Shown here: positions 46,384 to 55,236 of the stretch, one piece after another
How positions within the stretch are numbered: the first letter of the stretch is position 1
Layout: every line of letters begins with the position of its first letter
Origin: Micromonospora sp. DSM 45708
GTDB taxonomy: Bacteria > Actinomycetota > Actinomycetes > Mycobacteriales > Micromonosporaceae
Assembly: GCF_039566955.1 (NCBI RefSeq)
Contig: NZ_CP154796.1
Span: 5,518,001-5,582,000, forward strand
Reading direction: 5' to 3'
Length of the DNA: 64,000 nucleotides
Translations under genes and position numbers: made by a program
Notes under the pieces: generated by a model
What the model was told of the DNA's origin: nothing
Database searches by the model: none
What the model saw: the letters and a program-made list of their open reading frames with translations, nothing else

Positions 46384-47715
46384 TCAGACGCGCGCGCCGA
46401 CCGGCGGGGCGGACGCCTCGGCGAACTCCTCACGCGGGTCGTGGAGCTGGCCCAGCGCGACCACCTCGCGCTTGAGGAAGAACGCCAGCGACCAGTCCAC
46501 CACCACGCGGACCTTGCGGTTGAACGACGGGATCCGCGACATGTGGTACGTCCGGTGCATGAACCACGCCGGCCAGCCGGTCATCTTCACGCCGTAGACC
46601 TGCGCCACGCCCTTGTGCAGGCCGAGGCTGGCCACGCTGCCGGCGTGCTTGTGCTTGTAGTCGACCGGTTCGCGCCCGCGGATCACGTTCGCGATGTTGT
46701 CGGCCATCCGGGCGGCCTGCCGCACCGCGTGCTGCGCGCTCGGCGAGCAGAAGTTGCCCGGCTCCTTGGTCAGGTCCGGCACGGCGGCGCAGTCGCCGGC
46801 GCTCCACGCGCCCTCGACCACCCGGTCGCCGTCCACGATCTGGAGCGTCGGCCGGCAGGTCACCCGGCGACGCTCGTCGCGCGGGAAGTCGGTCGCGTCC
46901 AGCATCGGCGACGGCTTCACGCCGGCGGTCCAGACGATGGTGTCGGACGGGAAGCTGTCGCCGTCGGAGAGCTTGACCACCCCGTCGACGCAGGACTCCA
47001 GGCGGGTGTCCAGCCGGATGTCCATGTTCCGCTTCAGGAGCTGCTGCACCGTGTAGGCGCCCATGTCCCGGTCGACCTCGGGCAGCACCCGCTGGGTCGC
47101 CTCGACCAGCACCCAGCGCATCTCCTCCGGCTTCAGCTCCGGGTAGTAGCGCAGCGCGTCGCGGGCCATGTCCTCCATCTCGGCGAGCGCCTCGATGCCG
47201 GCGTAGCCACCGCCCACGAAGGTGAACGTCAGCGCGCGGCGGCGGACCTCCGGGTCGGTCGTGGCAGCCGCCACGTCCAGCCGGTCCAGCACGTGGTTGC
47301 GCAGGAAGATGGCCTCGCCGATGGTCTTGAACCCGATGCCGTTCTCGTGCAGCCCCGGGATCGGCAGGGTGCGGGAGACCGAGCCGGGGGCGACCACCAC
47401 GTGGTCGTACGGGATCTCCCGGGCCGGGCCGCTGATCGGCTGCACCACGGCGGTCTTCCGGCCGTGGTCGATCCGGGTGACCGTGCCGGCCACCACCGTG
47501 CACTTGCGCAACTCCCGCCGCAGCGGCACCACAGCGTGCCGTGGGGAGATGTTGCCGGCCGAAGCCTCCGGGAGGAACGGCTGGTACGTCATGTGGGGCT
47601 GCGGGTCGACGACGACCACCTCGGCCTCACGCGAGCTCAGCTTCTTCGACAGACGCAGAGCGGCGTACAGGCCGACGTGCCCGGCACCCACGACAAGGAT
47701 CCGCTTCGGATTCAC
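46384..47715 (-). CDS. ndh: Type II NADH dehydrogenase (NAD(P)/FAD oxidoreductase)
   Basis: 443 residues from a GTG at 47715 with GGGGAAAG upstream. It oxidises NADH and reduces quinone without proton pumping. Two Rossmann motifs are intact: FAD-binding RILVVGAGHVGLYAALRL at the start and NAD-binding TFTFVGGGYAGIEALAEM near residue 165. The FAD-contact WSAGDCAAVPD near residue 300 is present, as is AQHAVRQAARMADNI. The C-terminal helix, with a hydrophobic segment near 400 (VVVDWSLAFFLKREVV), would bind the membrane. Convergent with the membrane protein gene. Confidence 0.85.
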   Translation of the reverse strand: MNPKRILVVGAGHVGLYAALRLSKKLSSREAEVVVVDPQPHMTYQPFLPEASAGNISPRHAVVPLRRELRKCTVVAGTVTRIDHGRKTAVVQPISGPAREIPYDHVVVAPGSVSRTLPIPGLHENGIGFKTIGEAIFLRNHVLDRLDVAAATTDPEVRRRALTFTFVGGGYAGIEALAEMEDMARDALRYYPELKPEEMRWVLVEATQRVLPEVDRDMGAYTVQQLLKRNMDIRLDTRLESCVDGVVKLSDGDSFPSDTIVWTAGVKPSPMLDATDFPRDERRRVTCRPTLQIVDGDRVVEGAWSAGDCAAVPDLTKEPGNFCSPSAQHAVRQAARMADNIANVIRGREPVDYKHKHAGSVASLGLHKGVAQVYGVKMTGWPAWFMHRTYHMSRIPSFNRKVRVVVDWSLAFFLKREVVALGQLHDPREEFAEASAPPVGARV

Positions 47716-47816
47716 GTATCCATCTTTCCCCGGGCGGCTCCGGTAATACCGCGCGAGACCCCCTTCTGTGACGGAGCACAACCGGTGTGACCTGCACAAC
47801 GTCGCCCGGCGTCCCG

Positions 47817-48389
47817 TCATCTGCGACGCAGCAGCCACCCCAGCAGCGCGCTCAGCCCCACCGCGACCAGCAGCCCCACCACGGTCGCCGCCTGGGTCCC
47901 GCCGGCCCCACCGACCCCGCCGAGCCAGGCCAGCACGATGCCGAGCACGGCGCTGGCCAGCACCACGCCGCCGGCCCGGGTCAGCCACCGGAACACCAGG
48001 TCCGGATCGATCAACCCGTCGTAGGGCAGCAGGGCGGCCAACGCGCAGAGCGTGTGCGCCAGGTAGAGCAGCGTGGCCACGGCGAGCAGCCGCCACAGCG
48101 CCGGCGGCCGGTCGAAGCCGAGCGTGGCCAGCAGCCAGCCGGCCACCGTGACCAGCGCGGTGAACGTCGGCCAGAGCCGGCGCGGCCCGACCGCCGGCAG
48201 CACCGCGGCCACCGCCATGGCCAGCAGCGAACGCGGGGCCAGCGCCTGCACCGGGTACGCCAGCAGGAAGCCGGCCAGCACGACGAGGAAGATGCCGCCG
48301 CGCACCAGCAGCGGCAGCGGGCTGACCCGGGCGGCCCGGTACCGCAGCGCCCGCGCCCGTTCGACGAGCCCGTCCGCCATGTCACTCAC
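47817..48389 (-). CDS. Small polytopic membrane protein ending the MoxR operon
   Basis: 190 residues from a GTG at 48389 that overlaps the DUF58 stop by 4 nt; an ATG at 48380 is an alternative. Four to six hydrophobic helices are visible (starting PLLVRGGIFLVVLAGFLLAY and ending VVGLLVAVGLSALLGWLL). No domain is recognised. Position and overlap make it part of the MoxR-DUF58-DUF4129 operon, perhaps a partner that holds the complex in the membrane. Confidence 0.75.
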   Translation of the reverse strand: MSDMADGLVERARALRYRAARVSPLPLLVRGGIFLVVLAGFLLAYPVQALAPRSLLAMAVAAVLPAVGPRRLWPTFTALVTVAGWLLATLGFDRPPALWRLLAVATLLYLAHTLCALAALLPYDGLIDPDLVFRWLTRAGGVVLASAVLGIVLAWLGGVGGAGGTQAATVVGLLVAVGLSALLGWLLRRR

Positions 48390-49747
48390 CGCAACCCCAC
48401 CCTCGGCGCCATGGCCAGGCGGGACACGTCGCGCAGCACCTCGTCCAGGCTGCCCGCGCCGGCCCAGCGCACCACCGGCACGCCGTGCTCGCGGAGCTGC
48501 CCGATCATCGTGTCCCGGTCCAGCCGCCACAGCCGGTACGCCACCTCGGCCCAGCCCCGCTCCTTCGGCACCGGCAGCTCCGCCGGGAGCGTGTCCACCG
48601 CCACCACGAACCGCCCGCCCCGGGCCAGCCGGGCCAGCATCTGCGCCGAGCGCTCGTCCAGCAGCGGGGTGAGCACCACCACGAGCGCGTCCGAGGAGAG
48701 CACCTGCGGGCCGAACACCTGGTCGTACGGCTCGTGCGGGGACGACTCGGCGTGCACGTCGAGCAGCCACTCCAGCACCGTCAGGTACTGCCGGCGCCCG
48801 GTGGCCGGGCGCAGTCGCCGGGCGGCCGGGCCGTACTCCAGCAGCGCCACCCGGTCGCCCCGGTGCAGGTAGTGCTCGGCGATCGCGGCGGCGGCCCGGA
48901 CCGTGGTGTCGAGCACCGACGCCGGCCCGCGTACGCCGCCGGAGCGGCCCGCCTCGGCGAGCACGTCCAGCAGCACCACCACCTCGGCGTCCCGGTCGGA
49001 GAGGGTGGCCGCGACGTGCAGTTGACGGGCCCGCAACGACACCCGCCAGTCGATGCGGCGCAGCCGGTCCCCGGGCGCGAAGACGCGTACGCCGGCCAGC
49101 TCGCCGCCCTCCCCCGGCCGCCGCGACCGGTGCGCCCCGACCAGGCCGGCGGCCCGGGGCATCGCCTCGACCGCGTCGAACGGCTCGGTGCGCGGGTAGA
49201 CCCGGGCGCGGATCGGGGCGGTGATCACCGCCCGGGAGACCAGCAGCCCGTCGGCGGCGGCGACCCGGACACCGGCCGGGCCGAACGGGTGCCGGCCCCA
49301 GCGCAGCGCGGTGCCGGTCAGCTCCAGGTCGACGGCGCTGCCCCGGGGCACGGACGTGACGAACGGCCGGTCCGCGCCGGAACGGCTCACGTCCAGCCCG
49401 GCGCCGCCGAAACCGACCTGTTCCACCCGCAGCCACGGGGACATCCGGGTGCGCACCACCGCCACGTCGTAGCCGATCAGGTCCGGGTTGGCCACCGCCA
49501 CCGTGGCGGCCATCGGCGACCCCTCGACCAGGTGGGTGTCCGTGACGCTCAGCTCCAGCTCGGGCTGGGTGGCCGGGCGGCGACGCAACCCGTACGCGGT
49601 GCCCAGCGCGAACGGCGTGGCCAGCACCACCAGGTCGATCCGGCCGAGCAGCACGGCCGCGACGAGCAGCACGCCGGTGAGCAGCACGGCCCGGCCGAGC
49701 GCCCAGGTGGGCGCCCAGCCGTGCGCCGGCTCGGCCCGCTCGTCCAT
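48386..49747 (-). CDS. DUF58 domain-containing protein
   Basis: 453 residues. Two hydrophobic helices at residues 17-52 precede a beta-rich ectodomain-like region. The DUF58 signature follows near residue 225 (VRVFAPGDRLRRIDWRVSLRARQLHV), and a VWA-like fold with VVVLLDV and the VVVLTPLLDE strand makes up the rest. DUF58 proteins act with MoxR ATPases, probably as chaperone or assembly partners. The ATG shares one base with the MoxR stop (TGATG). Its role here is inferred from this pairing. Confidence 0.9.
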   Translation of the reverse strand: MDERAEPAHGWAPTWALGRAVLLTGVLLVAAVLLGRIDLVVLATPFALGTAYGLRRRPATQPELELSVTDTHLVEGSPMAATVAVANPDLIGYDVAVVRTRMSPWLRVEQVGFGGAGLDVSRSGADRPFVTSVPRGSAVDLELTGTALRWGRHPFGPAGVRVAAADGLLVSRAVITAPIRARVYPRTEPFDAVEAMPRAAGLVGAHRSRRPGEGGELAGVRVFAPGDRLRRIDWRVSLRARQLHVAATLSDRDAEVVVLLDVLAEAGRSGGVRGPASVLDTTVRAAAAIAEHYLHRGDRVALLEYGPAARRLRPATGRRQYLTVLEWLLDVHAESSPHEPYDQVFGPQVLSSDALVVVLTPLLDERSAQMLARLARGGRFVVAVDTLPAELPVPKERGWAEVAYRLWRLDRDTMIGQLREHGVPVVRWAGAGSLDEVLRDVSRLAMAPRVGLR

Positions 49748-50745
49748 CAGCGCCCGGCGGCGTAGCTGGGCAGCGCGCCGCTGGCCGGGGCGGGCGTCGA
49801 CTCGAGCACCTCGCCGACCACGAACGACGGGTCGACCCGGCGCAGCCACATCTCCGGACGCAGCGTGATCCGGTGCGCCAGCGCGGGCGCCGCCACCGCC
49901 TTGACGTCCTCCGGCACCACGTAGTCCCGGTTGGCGAGCACGGCCCGTACCCGGGACAGCAGCAGCAGCGCCAGCGAACCGCGCGGCGACGCGCCGACCA
50001 GCACGGAGGGGTGCTCCCGGGTGGCCGCGGTGAGCGCCACGATGTACCGGCCGATCGAGTCCTCGACCACCACGTCCTCCAGCGCGGCCTGCATGGCGCG
50101 CAGCGTGGCGGCGTCCACCACCGGCGTGATCTCGGCCTCCTCGCGGCGACGGGCGATACGCCGGCGCAGCACGTCCCACTCCTCGTCGTGGTTCGGGTAG
50201 CCGAACGAGACGCGCAGCAGGAACCGGTCGAGTTGCGCCTCGGGCAGCGGGTAGGTGCCCTCGTACTCGATCGGGTTGGCGGTGGCCAGCACGTGGAACG
50301 GCTCGTCCAGGCGGTAGGTCACGCCCTCCACCGAGACCTGCTTCTCCTGCATCGCCTCCAGCAGCGCCGACTGGGTCTTCGGCGGCGTCCGGTTGATCTC
50401 GTCGGCGAGCAGCAGGTTGGTGAAGAGCGGCCCGGCCCGGAACGAGAAGTCGCCGCTGCTCTGGTCGTACAGGAACGAGCCGGTGACGTCGGCGGGGAGC
50501 AGGTCCGGGGTGAACTGGAGCCGGCGGAAGTCCAGCCCGAGCGCCTGCGCGAAGCACCGCGCGGTGAGCGTCTTGCCCAGGCCGGGCAGATCCTCCAGCA
50601 GCACGTGGCCACCGGCCAGGATGCCGGCCAGCACCAGTTCCAGCGCCTCGCGCTTGCCGACCACGACGGTGCCGACCGCGTCCAGGACGGTCCGGGCGAG
50701 CCGGCCCACCTCGGCGGGAGGCATGCTCCGGTCCACGTCGTTCAT
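49747..50745 (-). CDS. MoxR-type AAA+ ATPase
   Basis: 332 residues. Walker A is EDLPGLGKT (near residue 55), Walker B LLADEINRTPPKTQSALLEAM, sensor 1 ATANPIEYEGTYPLPEAQLDRF, and the sensor 2 arginine lies in VGASPRGSLAL near residue 260. All catalytic residues look intact, so it should be an active ATPase of the MRP/MoxR subgroup. It lies between a 194-aa membrane protein and DUF58. Such ATPases are thought to remodel or insert cofactors into partner VWA proteins. Starts by TGATG overlap. Confidence 0.95.
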   Translation of the reverse strand: MNDVDRSMPPAEVGRLARTVLDAVGTVVVGKREALELVLAGILAGGHVLLEDLPGLGKTLTARCFAQALGLDFRRLQFTPDLLPADVTGSFLYDQSSGDFSFRAGPLFTNLLLADEINRTPPKTQSALLEAMQEKQVSVEGVTYRLDEPFHVLATANPIEYEGTYPLPEAQLDRFLLRVSFGYPNHDEEWDVLRRRIARRREEAEITPVVDAATLRAMQAALEDVVVEDSIGRYIVALTAATREHPSVLVGASPRGSLALLLLSRVRAVLANRDYVVPEDVKAVAAPALAHRITLRPEMWLRRVDPSFVVGEVLESTPAPASGALPSYAAGR

Positions 50746-51329
50746 CAGATCTTCTCCAGTTCGGCGACGATCGCCGCGAGGTCGCGCGGCGTCGGGGGGC
50801 GGCGGGCGGGGGTGCCGAGGAACGTCCACAGGGGCTCGCCCAGCAGGGCACGGGCACGCGCCGGGTCGGATTCGCGGGTGACGCCGTGCCGCTGGCGCAG
50901 CCGCTCGTCGGCCAGCTCACCGAGGCGGGGCAGCACCCGCTCGGTGAACCGCTCCCGGTTGTCGGCGCACCAGTCCAGCGGACGTTCCCAGCCGTTGATG
51001 GCGGTCCGCAGCGCGTCCCGGGCGGACCAGTTCCAGGTGCCGGGCTCCTCACCGGCGGAGGAGGCCCGCACGCCGGCGCGCGGTGGCGGCGGGGGCGAGA
51101 GCGCGGCGGTGACCCGGCGGACGGCGAGCACGGCGAGCACGCCCGCCACGATGATCCAGATCGGCACCCGCAGGCCGACCGCGCGGAGGCCGACCACGAT
51201 CACCACCACCACGGCGGCGGTGACCGCCGCGGTCCGCAGCAGCCCACGCGCCCGACCACCGGAGGGCCGTTCGGCGTCCCCGACCGGCTCCTCGCCGGAG
51301 CCGAGCAGATCGTCGATGCTGGTGCTCAC
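50745..51329 (-). CDS. Hypothetical two-helix membrane protein of the MoxR operon
   Basis: 194 residues from a GTG overlapping the DUF4129 stop (GTGA). A polar N-terminus of 30 residues precedes two helices (residues 33-53 and 55-75), then a proline-rich linker (SPPPPP) and a charged helical domain with NGWERPLDWCADNRERF. No family is recognised. Its fixed place between DUF4129 and MoxR suggests an accessory component of the same membrane machine. Confidence 0.75.
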   Translation of the reverse strand: MSTSIDDLLGSGEEPVGDAERPSGGRARGLLRTAAVTAAVVVVIVVGLRAVGLRVPIWIIVAGVLAVLAVRRVTAALSPPPPPRAGVRASSAGEEPGTWNWSARDALRTAINGWERPLDWCADNRERFTERVLPRLGELADERLRQRHGVTRESDPARARALLGEPLWTFLGTPARRPPTPRDLAAIVAELEKI

Positions 51330-52066
51330 GGAGCGCCGACCTCCCCCGCCGACACGCTGGTCAGCTCGCCGCGCAACCGGCGCAGCGCCGCCCGCGCCTG
51401 GTCACGGGTGTGCTCGTCGACGTCCCGGGTGGCGTAGCGGGCCTCCCGGTAGACGCGGGCGAACCCGTCCAGCACGTCGGCGCTGGCGATCGCCGGGATG
51501 CCGGCCCCGGGGTCACCGCGCAGCAGCCGGCTGACCAGGTCGGTGGGGGTGTCGCCGGTCTGCCGGGGCACGCCGGCGTCCTCGGCGGCCTCCTCCAGCC
51601 GCACCCAACAGGCGATCACCGCGGTCCGTGGGTCGGTGGAGCGGTCGTCCAGCTCCTCCAGACCGGCGTCGAGGGCCGCCACCACCTCGCGGGCGGTGCC
51701 CTCGGCGGTACGCCGGACGCGCCGGGCCGGCACCGCGCGGGTGGTCCGGCGCAGCGCGCCGCGTACCACGTTCCAGAGCACGTAGCCGACGGCGACCAGC
51801 ACCGCCGCACCGGACACCACCAGCACGGCGGTGAGCAGCCAGTCCGGCACTCCGCCCGAGGTGGCCTCGCCCGCGTCCCGGGGTTCCACCGGGATCGAGC
51901 GCACCGCCTCCGGGGACGGGTACTCCGGGACGTACGGGATGGTGTCCGACACGGGCGGGATGCGGCTGGCCCCGATCGCGGAGTGCCCGGCGGCGAAGGC
52001 GGCGACCGCGAGCAGCGCCGCGACCGCCGCGACCGGCCACCACCTGCGCAGCACGCCGAAGTCCAT
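51326..52066 (-). CDS. DUF4129 domain-containing membrane protein
   Basis: 246 residues. An N-terminal helix (residues 10-28) and a second one (75-97) flank an extracytoplasmic loop. The cytosolic C-terminus holds the DUF4129 motif region TAVIACWVRLEEAAEDAGVPRQTGDTPTDLVSRLL with a following FARVYREARYA. This domain is often found at the end of transglutaminase-like proteins next to MoxR and DUF58. Here it is free-standing. It is the first gene of the five-gene operon. Confidence 0.9.
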   Translation of the reverse strand: MDFGVLRRWWPVAAVAALLAVAAFAAGHSAIGASRIPPVSDTIPYVPEYPSPEAVRSIPVEPRDAGEATSGGVPDWLLTAVLVVSGAAVLVAVGYVLWNVVRGALRRTTRAVPARRVRRTAEGTAREVVAALDAGLEELDDRSTDPRTAVIACWVRLEEAAEDAGVPRQTGDTPTDLVSRLLRGDPGAGIPAIASADVLDGFARVYREARYATRDVDEHTRDQARAALRRLRGELTSVSAGEVGAP

Positions 52067-52086
52067 TCCCCCGCCTCAGGTGTTCC

Positions 52087-52827
52087 TCAGTCCACCCCGG
52101 ACAGGTGCTTCGCCCGGGTGAACACGTCGTCCAACATCGCCGGCGTGAGCCGGCCGGTGAACGTGTTCTGCTGGCTGACGTGATAGCAGCCGAGCAACGC
52201 CGGCACGGACTCGCCGGACCAGTGTGCCCCATGGCCGAACACGGGTCGCGGTGTGGGCGGGCGCTGTCCGTACACCTGGCGGAGCACCGGCCACCACGCG
52301 GCCCAGGCGAACGCGCCCAGCGCGACCACCACGCGCAGCGTGGGACGGATCAGCTCGACCTCACGGTGCAGCCACGGCGCGCAGGTGTCCCGTTCGTCCG
52401 GGGTGGGTTTGTTGTCCGGCGGCGCGCAACGCACGGCGGAGAAGATGCGGGTGTCGCGGAGCGTGAGGCCGTCGTCGGCGGCCACACTGGTGGGCTGGTT
52501 GGCCAGCCCGGCGCGGTGCAGCGCGGCGAAGAGCACGTCGCCGGAGCGGTCCCCGGTGAAGATCCGGCCGGTGCGGTTGCCGCCGTGCGCGGCGGGCGCC
52601 AGACCGAGCACGGCGATCCGCGCGTCCGGCGGCCCGAAACCCGGCACCGGCCGCCCCCAGTAGTCCTGGTCGCGGAACGCGGCCCGCTTGACCCGGGCCA
52701 CCTCCTCGCGCCACGCCACCAGCCGGGGGCAGGCGAAGCAGTCGCTGACCGCGCCGTCGAGGTCGGCCAGGTCGGTCGCCCGCGCCGCGCGGGCGACCAC
52801 CTCCCCGGCGGTACGCGACTCAGCCAA
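52087..52827 (-). CDS. Uracil-DNA glycosylase family 5 (UdgB)
   Basis: About 246 residues if the TTG at 52827 is used; a GTG about 10 codons later is the alternative. It removes uracil and other deaminated bases from DNA. The N-terminal [13 protein letters not shown] with further Cys residues suits the Fe-S cluster of families 4 and 5. The family 5 active-site block [23 protein letters not shown] lacks the acidic residue of family 4, and [15 protein letters not shown] is the second motif. The TTG start, if right, overlaps the end of the dienelactone hydrolase gene by 8 bp. Confidence 0.86.
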   Translation of the reverse strand: MAESRTAGEVVARAARATDLADLDGAVSDCFACPRLVAWREEVARVKRAAFRDQDYWGRPVPGFGPPDARIAVLGLAPAAHGGNRTGRIFTGDRSGDVLFAALHRAGLANQPTSVAADDGLTLRDTRIFSAVRCAPPDNKPTPDERDTCAPWLHREVELIRPTLRVVVALGAFAWAAWWPVLRQVYGQRPPTPRPVFGHGAHWSGESVPALLGCYHVSQQNTFTGRLTPAMLDDVFTRAKHLSGVD

Positions 52828-53524
52828 GCTTCGCCCGGAACAGTTCCAGGGTGCGGGCCCACGCGGTGGCGGCGGCCCGCTGGTCGAAGTGCTCCGGCCG
52901 GTCCTCGTTGAAGAACGCGTGCGCGGTGCCCGGGTAGTCGAACGTCTGGCAGGTGCCGCCGGCGGCCTCGATGGACCGGCGTACGTCCTGCACCCCGTCG
53001 GCGGCGGAGAGACCGTCCGCCTCGGAGCAGTGGATGAGCGCGGCCTTCCCGGCGTAGCCGGCCCAGTCGTCGCCGTCCGGCGCACCGGCGGGCATGCCGT
53101 CCCAGGGCAGGCGCGGGTAGAAGGCGGTCGTGGCGACGATCCGCTCGGAGGCCGTGCCGGCCCACAGGGCCAGGCTGGCACCCGCGCAGAACCCGGCGCA
53201 GCCCACCTTGCCGGCCACCTCGGCGCGGCTGGCCAGGTATTCGGCGGCGGCGGTGATGTCGCTGGCCGCCTCGGCCATCTGGCTGCTGTTCAGCATCTGC
53301 CGGGGCTCGGTCGGCTTGACGGCGGGGCCACCGTGACGGAAGTCGGGCGCGAGGGCGACGAAGCCGGCCTCGGCGAAGCGGTCGACCACGGCCCGGACGT
53401 GGGGCACCAGGCCCCACCAGTCCTGGATGACGATGACCGCCGGGCTGGCCGCACCGCCGGAGGGTATCGCGAGATACCCCTCGCTCGTCCCCCCGTTGCC
53501 GGTGAAGCTCACCATCTCGCCCAT
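52820..53524 (-). CDS. Dienelactone hydrolase family protein
   Basis: 234 residues from an ATG at 53524 with AGGAGG 8 nt upstream. It is an alpha/beta hydrolase with a cysteine nucleophile: [13 protein letters not shown] (C113). The acid is in [12 protein letters not shown] and the histidine in [14 protein letters not shown]. The N-terminal [14 protein letters not shown] is typical. Substrates in the family range from dienelactone of aromatic breakdown to unrelated esters; no catabolic neighbours point to one. Confidence 0.93.
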   Translation of the reverse strand: MGEMVSFTGNGGTSEGYLAIPSGGAASPAVIVIQDWWGLVPHVRAVVDRFAEAGFVALAPDFRHGGPAVKPTEPRQMLNSSQMAEAASDITAAAEYLASRAEVAGKVGCAGFCAGASLALWAGTASERIVATTAFYPRLPWDGMPAGAPDGDDWAGYAGKAALIHCSEADGLSAADGVQDVRRSIEAAGGTCQTFDYPGTAHAFFNEDRPEHFDQRAAATAWARTLELFRAKLG

Positions 53525-53640
53525 GGGCCCGTCCTCCTAGCGGTCAGTCACCGTTGGCTGGTCGCACAGTTGGCTGTTACGTGCCGGTAGCGTGCCACGC
53601 GGTCACCGGCGCGGGGAAGACGGAAGAACAGTGGCATTCA

Positions 53641-53667
53641 CCTCCTGTCGATCCGGTGGACAGGAGG
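53641..53667. terminator. Hairpin in the 229-bp gap 53525-53753
   Basis: A perfect 9-bp stem, 53641-53649 with 53659-53667 and a 9-nt loop, lies 87 bp after the HAAS gene stop (minus strand). The stretch holds no credible gene. Confidence 0.4.
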
Positions 53668-53753
53668 ACCGTCCGCGGCAGGGCGGCGGCTGTTCGTCGA
53701 GACTCGACAGGTCGTGGATCGCGGACGCACCGGACCGTCCGGCGCCGCCGGCC

Positions 53754-54767
53754 TCAGGGCGTCGGTGTCGGCTCCGGTGCGCCGGGCGTGGCGGTCGCCG
53801 CCGGCGCGGACGGGAGGCCGGCCGGCGCGGACGGGAGGCCGGTCGGCGCGGACGGGAGGGCGGTCGGCGCGGACGTGCCGGCGTCCGTGGGCGGGGCGGA
53901 GGGCACCGGCGTCGGGGCCGGCGGGCCGAACGGGGCCAGTCCCGGGCAGTACGGGTAGGCGTTGCGCGGTGCCGGCACGGCGCCGGACGCGTCGAGGCAG
54001 TTCGGCCAGCCGAGCCGGATCGGCACGCCGTTCTGGTCGAAGAGCTGGGCGTCGCGGATCAGCCGCCCCTGCTGGTCGTAGACGAAGACGTCCTCGATCC
54101 GGTCGTACCGCCGGTCGACCGCGACCTCCCGGTAGTCGGCGTACCCGTCCTCGCTGGCGTTGCGGTGCACGTCGGCGAGCACCGCGAACGAGAAGACCAC
54201 CAGCACGGCGGTGCCCACCAGGTGCAGCCGGCGCGGCCATCCGGTGAAGCCGGCGGAGCGACGGCCGAGCCACAGCGACGCGAGGATCGCGCCGGTGAGC
54301 AGCAGCAGGCCGCCCAGCAGGCTGTCGTCGAGCCGGGGCAGCAGGCCGGCCCGGCCGCTGCGCGTCATCTCGCCGATCAGCAGCGCGGCCAGCCAGCCGC
54401 GCACCAGCCACCAGGCCGGGCGCAGCGAGCGCAGGAAGTCCGCCACCCGGGCGTGCCCGAGCAGCGGGCCGAGTTGACGGTCGAGCAGGCGGACCTGGGT
54501 GGCGGCGCGGTCCCGCGCGGCGGCAAACCGGTGCAGGCGGGCCGGTCGGCCGCCCGGCTCCGCGCCGGCCGCGGTCCGCAACTCCCGCGCGTACGCCTCG
54601 GGCGGGCCGAGCCGGTCGACGAGCGCGCCGTCGCCCTCGGCGGCCACCTCGGCGAGGTGCTCCGGAAGGTCCTCGGTCAACTCGTCGCGGAGTGCCGGCG
54701 GCAGGTCGGCGAGCGCGGCCCGCACCCGGTCGACGTAGTCCGTGATCTCCTGCCCAGTGACGGTCAT
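53754..54767 (-). CDS. HAAS-domain membrane protein, partner of a PadR regulator
   Basis: 337 residues. The HAAS signalling helix bundle (residues 1-60) reads ITDYVDRVRAALADLPPALR, then EDLPEHLAEV and LGPPEAYARELR. Four helices occupy residues 120-200. An extracytoplasmic domain with YRVYD-type strands (RRYDRIEDVFVYDQQGRLI) and paired cysteines (NCLDAS, YPYCPG) follows, then a low-complexity tail of Ser/Ala/Pro repeats encoded by 21-bp units. It overlaps the PadR stop/start (ATGA), the classical HAAS-PadR pair, so sensing and gene control are likely linked. Signal unknown. Confidence 0.82.
   Translation of the reverse strand: MTVTGQEITDYVDRVRAALADLPPALRDELTEDLPEHLAEVAAEGDGALVDRLGPPEAYARELRTAAGAEPGGRPARLHRFAAARDRAATQVRLLDRQLGPLLGHARVADFLRSLRPAWWLVRGWLAALLIGEMTRSGRAGLLPRLDDSLLGGLLLLTGAILASLWLGRRSAGFTGWPRRLHLVGTAVLVVFSFAVLADVHRNASEDGYADYREVAVDRRYDRIEDVFVYDQQGRLIRDAQLFDQNGVPIRLGWPNCLDASGAVPAPRNAYPYCPGLAPFGPPAPTPVPSAPPTDAGTSAPTALPSAPTGLPSAPAGLPSAPAATATPGAPEPTPTP
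53800..53883 (-). repeat. Four tandem 21-bp repeats in the HAAS gene tail
   Basis: Units begin at 53800, 53821, 53842 and 53863. The first two are identical, the third differs at few positions and the fourth is degenerate. They code for the GLPSAPA/TGLPSAPA-like tail. Slippage could change the copy number without shifting the frame. Confidence 0.7.
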
Positions 54768-55096
54768 GCCGCCATCCCCCGATCGTCGAGCAGTGCGTCC
54801 ATGGTGGTGGCGAACGAGCGCCAGGTCTTGCCGGAGCGGGTGAGCTGATCCCGCCCGGCGGCGTTCAACGCGTAGTACTTGCGGTGCGGCCCGGACTCGC
54901 TGGGCACCACGTAGGTGGTCAGCAGGCCGCCCGCGAAGAGCCGCCGCAGCGTGCCGTAGACCGAGGCGTCGCCGACCTCGGTCAGGCCGGCGTCGCGTAA
55001 CCGGCGGAGGATGTCGTAGCCGTAGCCGTCCTCGTCCTTGAGCACGGCGAGCACGGCCAGGTCGAGGACACCCTTGAGGAGCTGCGTCGTATCCAC
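54764..55096 (-). CDS. PadR family transcriptional regulator
   Basis: 110 residues from a GTG at 55096; an in-frame ATG at 55117 would add 7 residues. The winged-helix begins DTTQLLKGVLDLAVLAVLKD and continues GYGYDILRRLRDAGL, SVYGTLRRLFAGGLL and a HRKYYAL wing, the whole PadR signature. It precedes a HAAS-domain partner with ATGA overlap. A CACTAGTG palindrome with extended symmetry (near 55101-55116) lies at the start and is a plausible site for self-repression. Confidence 0.92.
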   Translation of the reverse strand: MDTTQLLKGVLDLAVLAVLKDEDGYGYDILRRLRDAGLTEVGDASVYGTLRRLFAGGLLTTYVVPSESGPHRKYYALNAAGRDQLTRSGKTWRSFATTMDALLDDRGMAA

Positions 55097-55179
55097 GCTC
55101 CGCACACTAGTGCGCATTGCACAGTACCGTCAAGAACACTGCACCCCCGCGCGCCACCCCGCCTCCGCCCCCCACCCGG

Positions 55180-55236
55180 TGATCAAGGAGTTTGCGTCGG
55201 GTTCGCCGTCGGCCGCCGACACGAACTCCTTGATCA
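55180..55236. repeat. Inverted-repeat element (21-bp arms) downstream of the 95-aa gene
   Basis: Arms 55180-55200 and 55216-55236 match 19 of 21 (core TGATCAAGGAGTT, inverse AACTCCTTGATCA) with a 15-nt loop. The right arm supplies the stop codon of the gene at 55234, so this gene's end was changed by, or fixed on, the repeat. Confidence 0.55.

Noticed and set aside
53800..53883. CRISPR-like direct repeats
   Set aside because: The 21-bp repeats are adjacent with no spacers and stay in frame within a protein tail. No cas gene is present.
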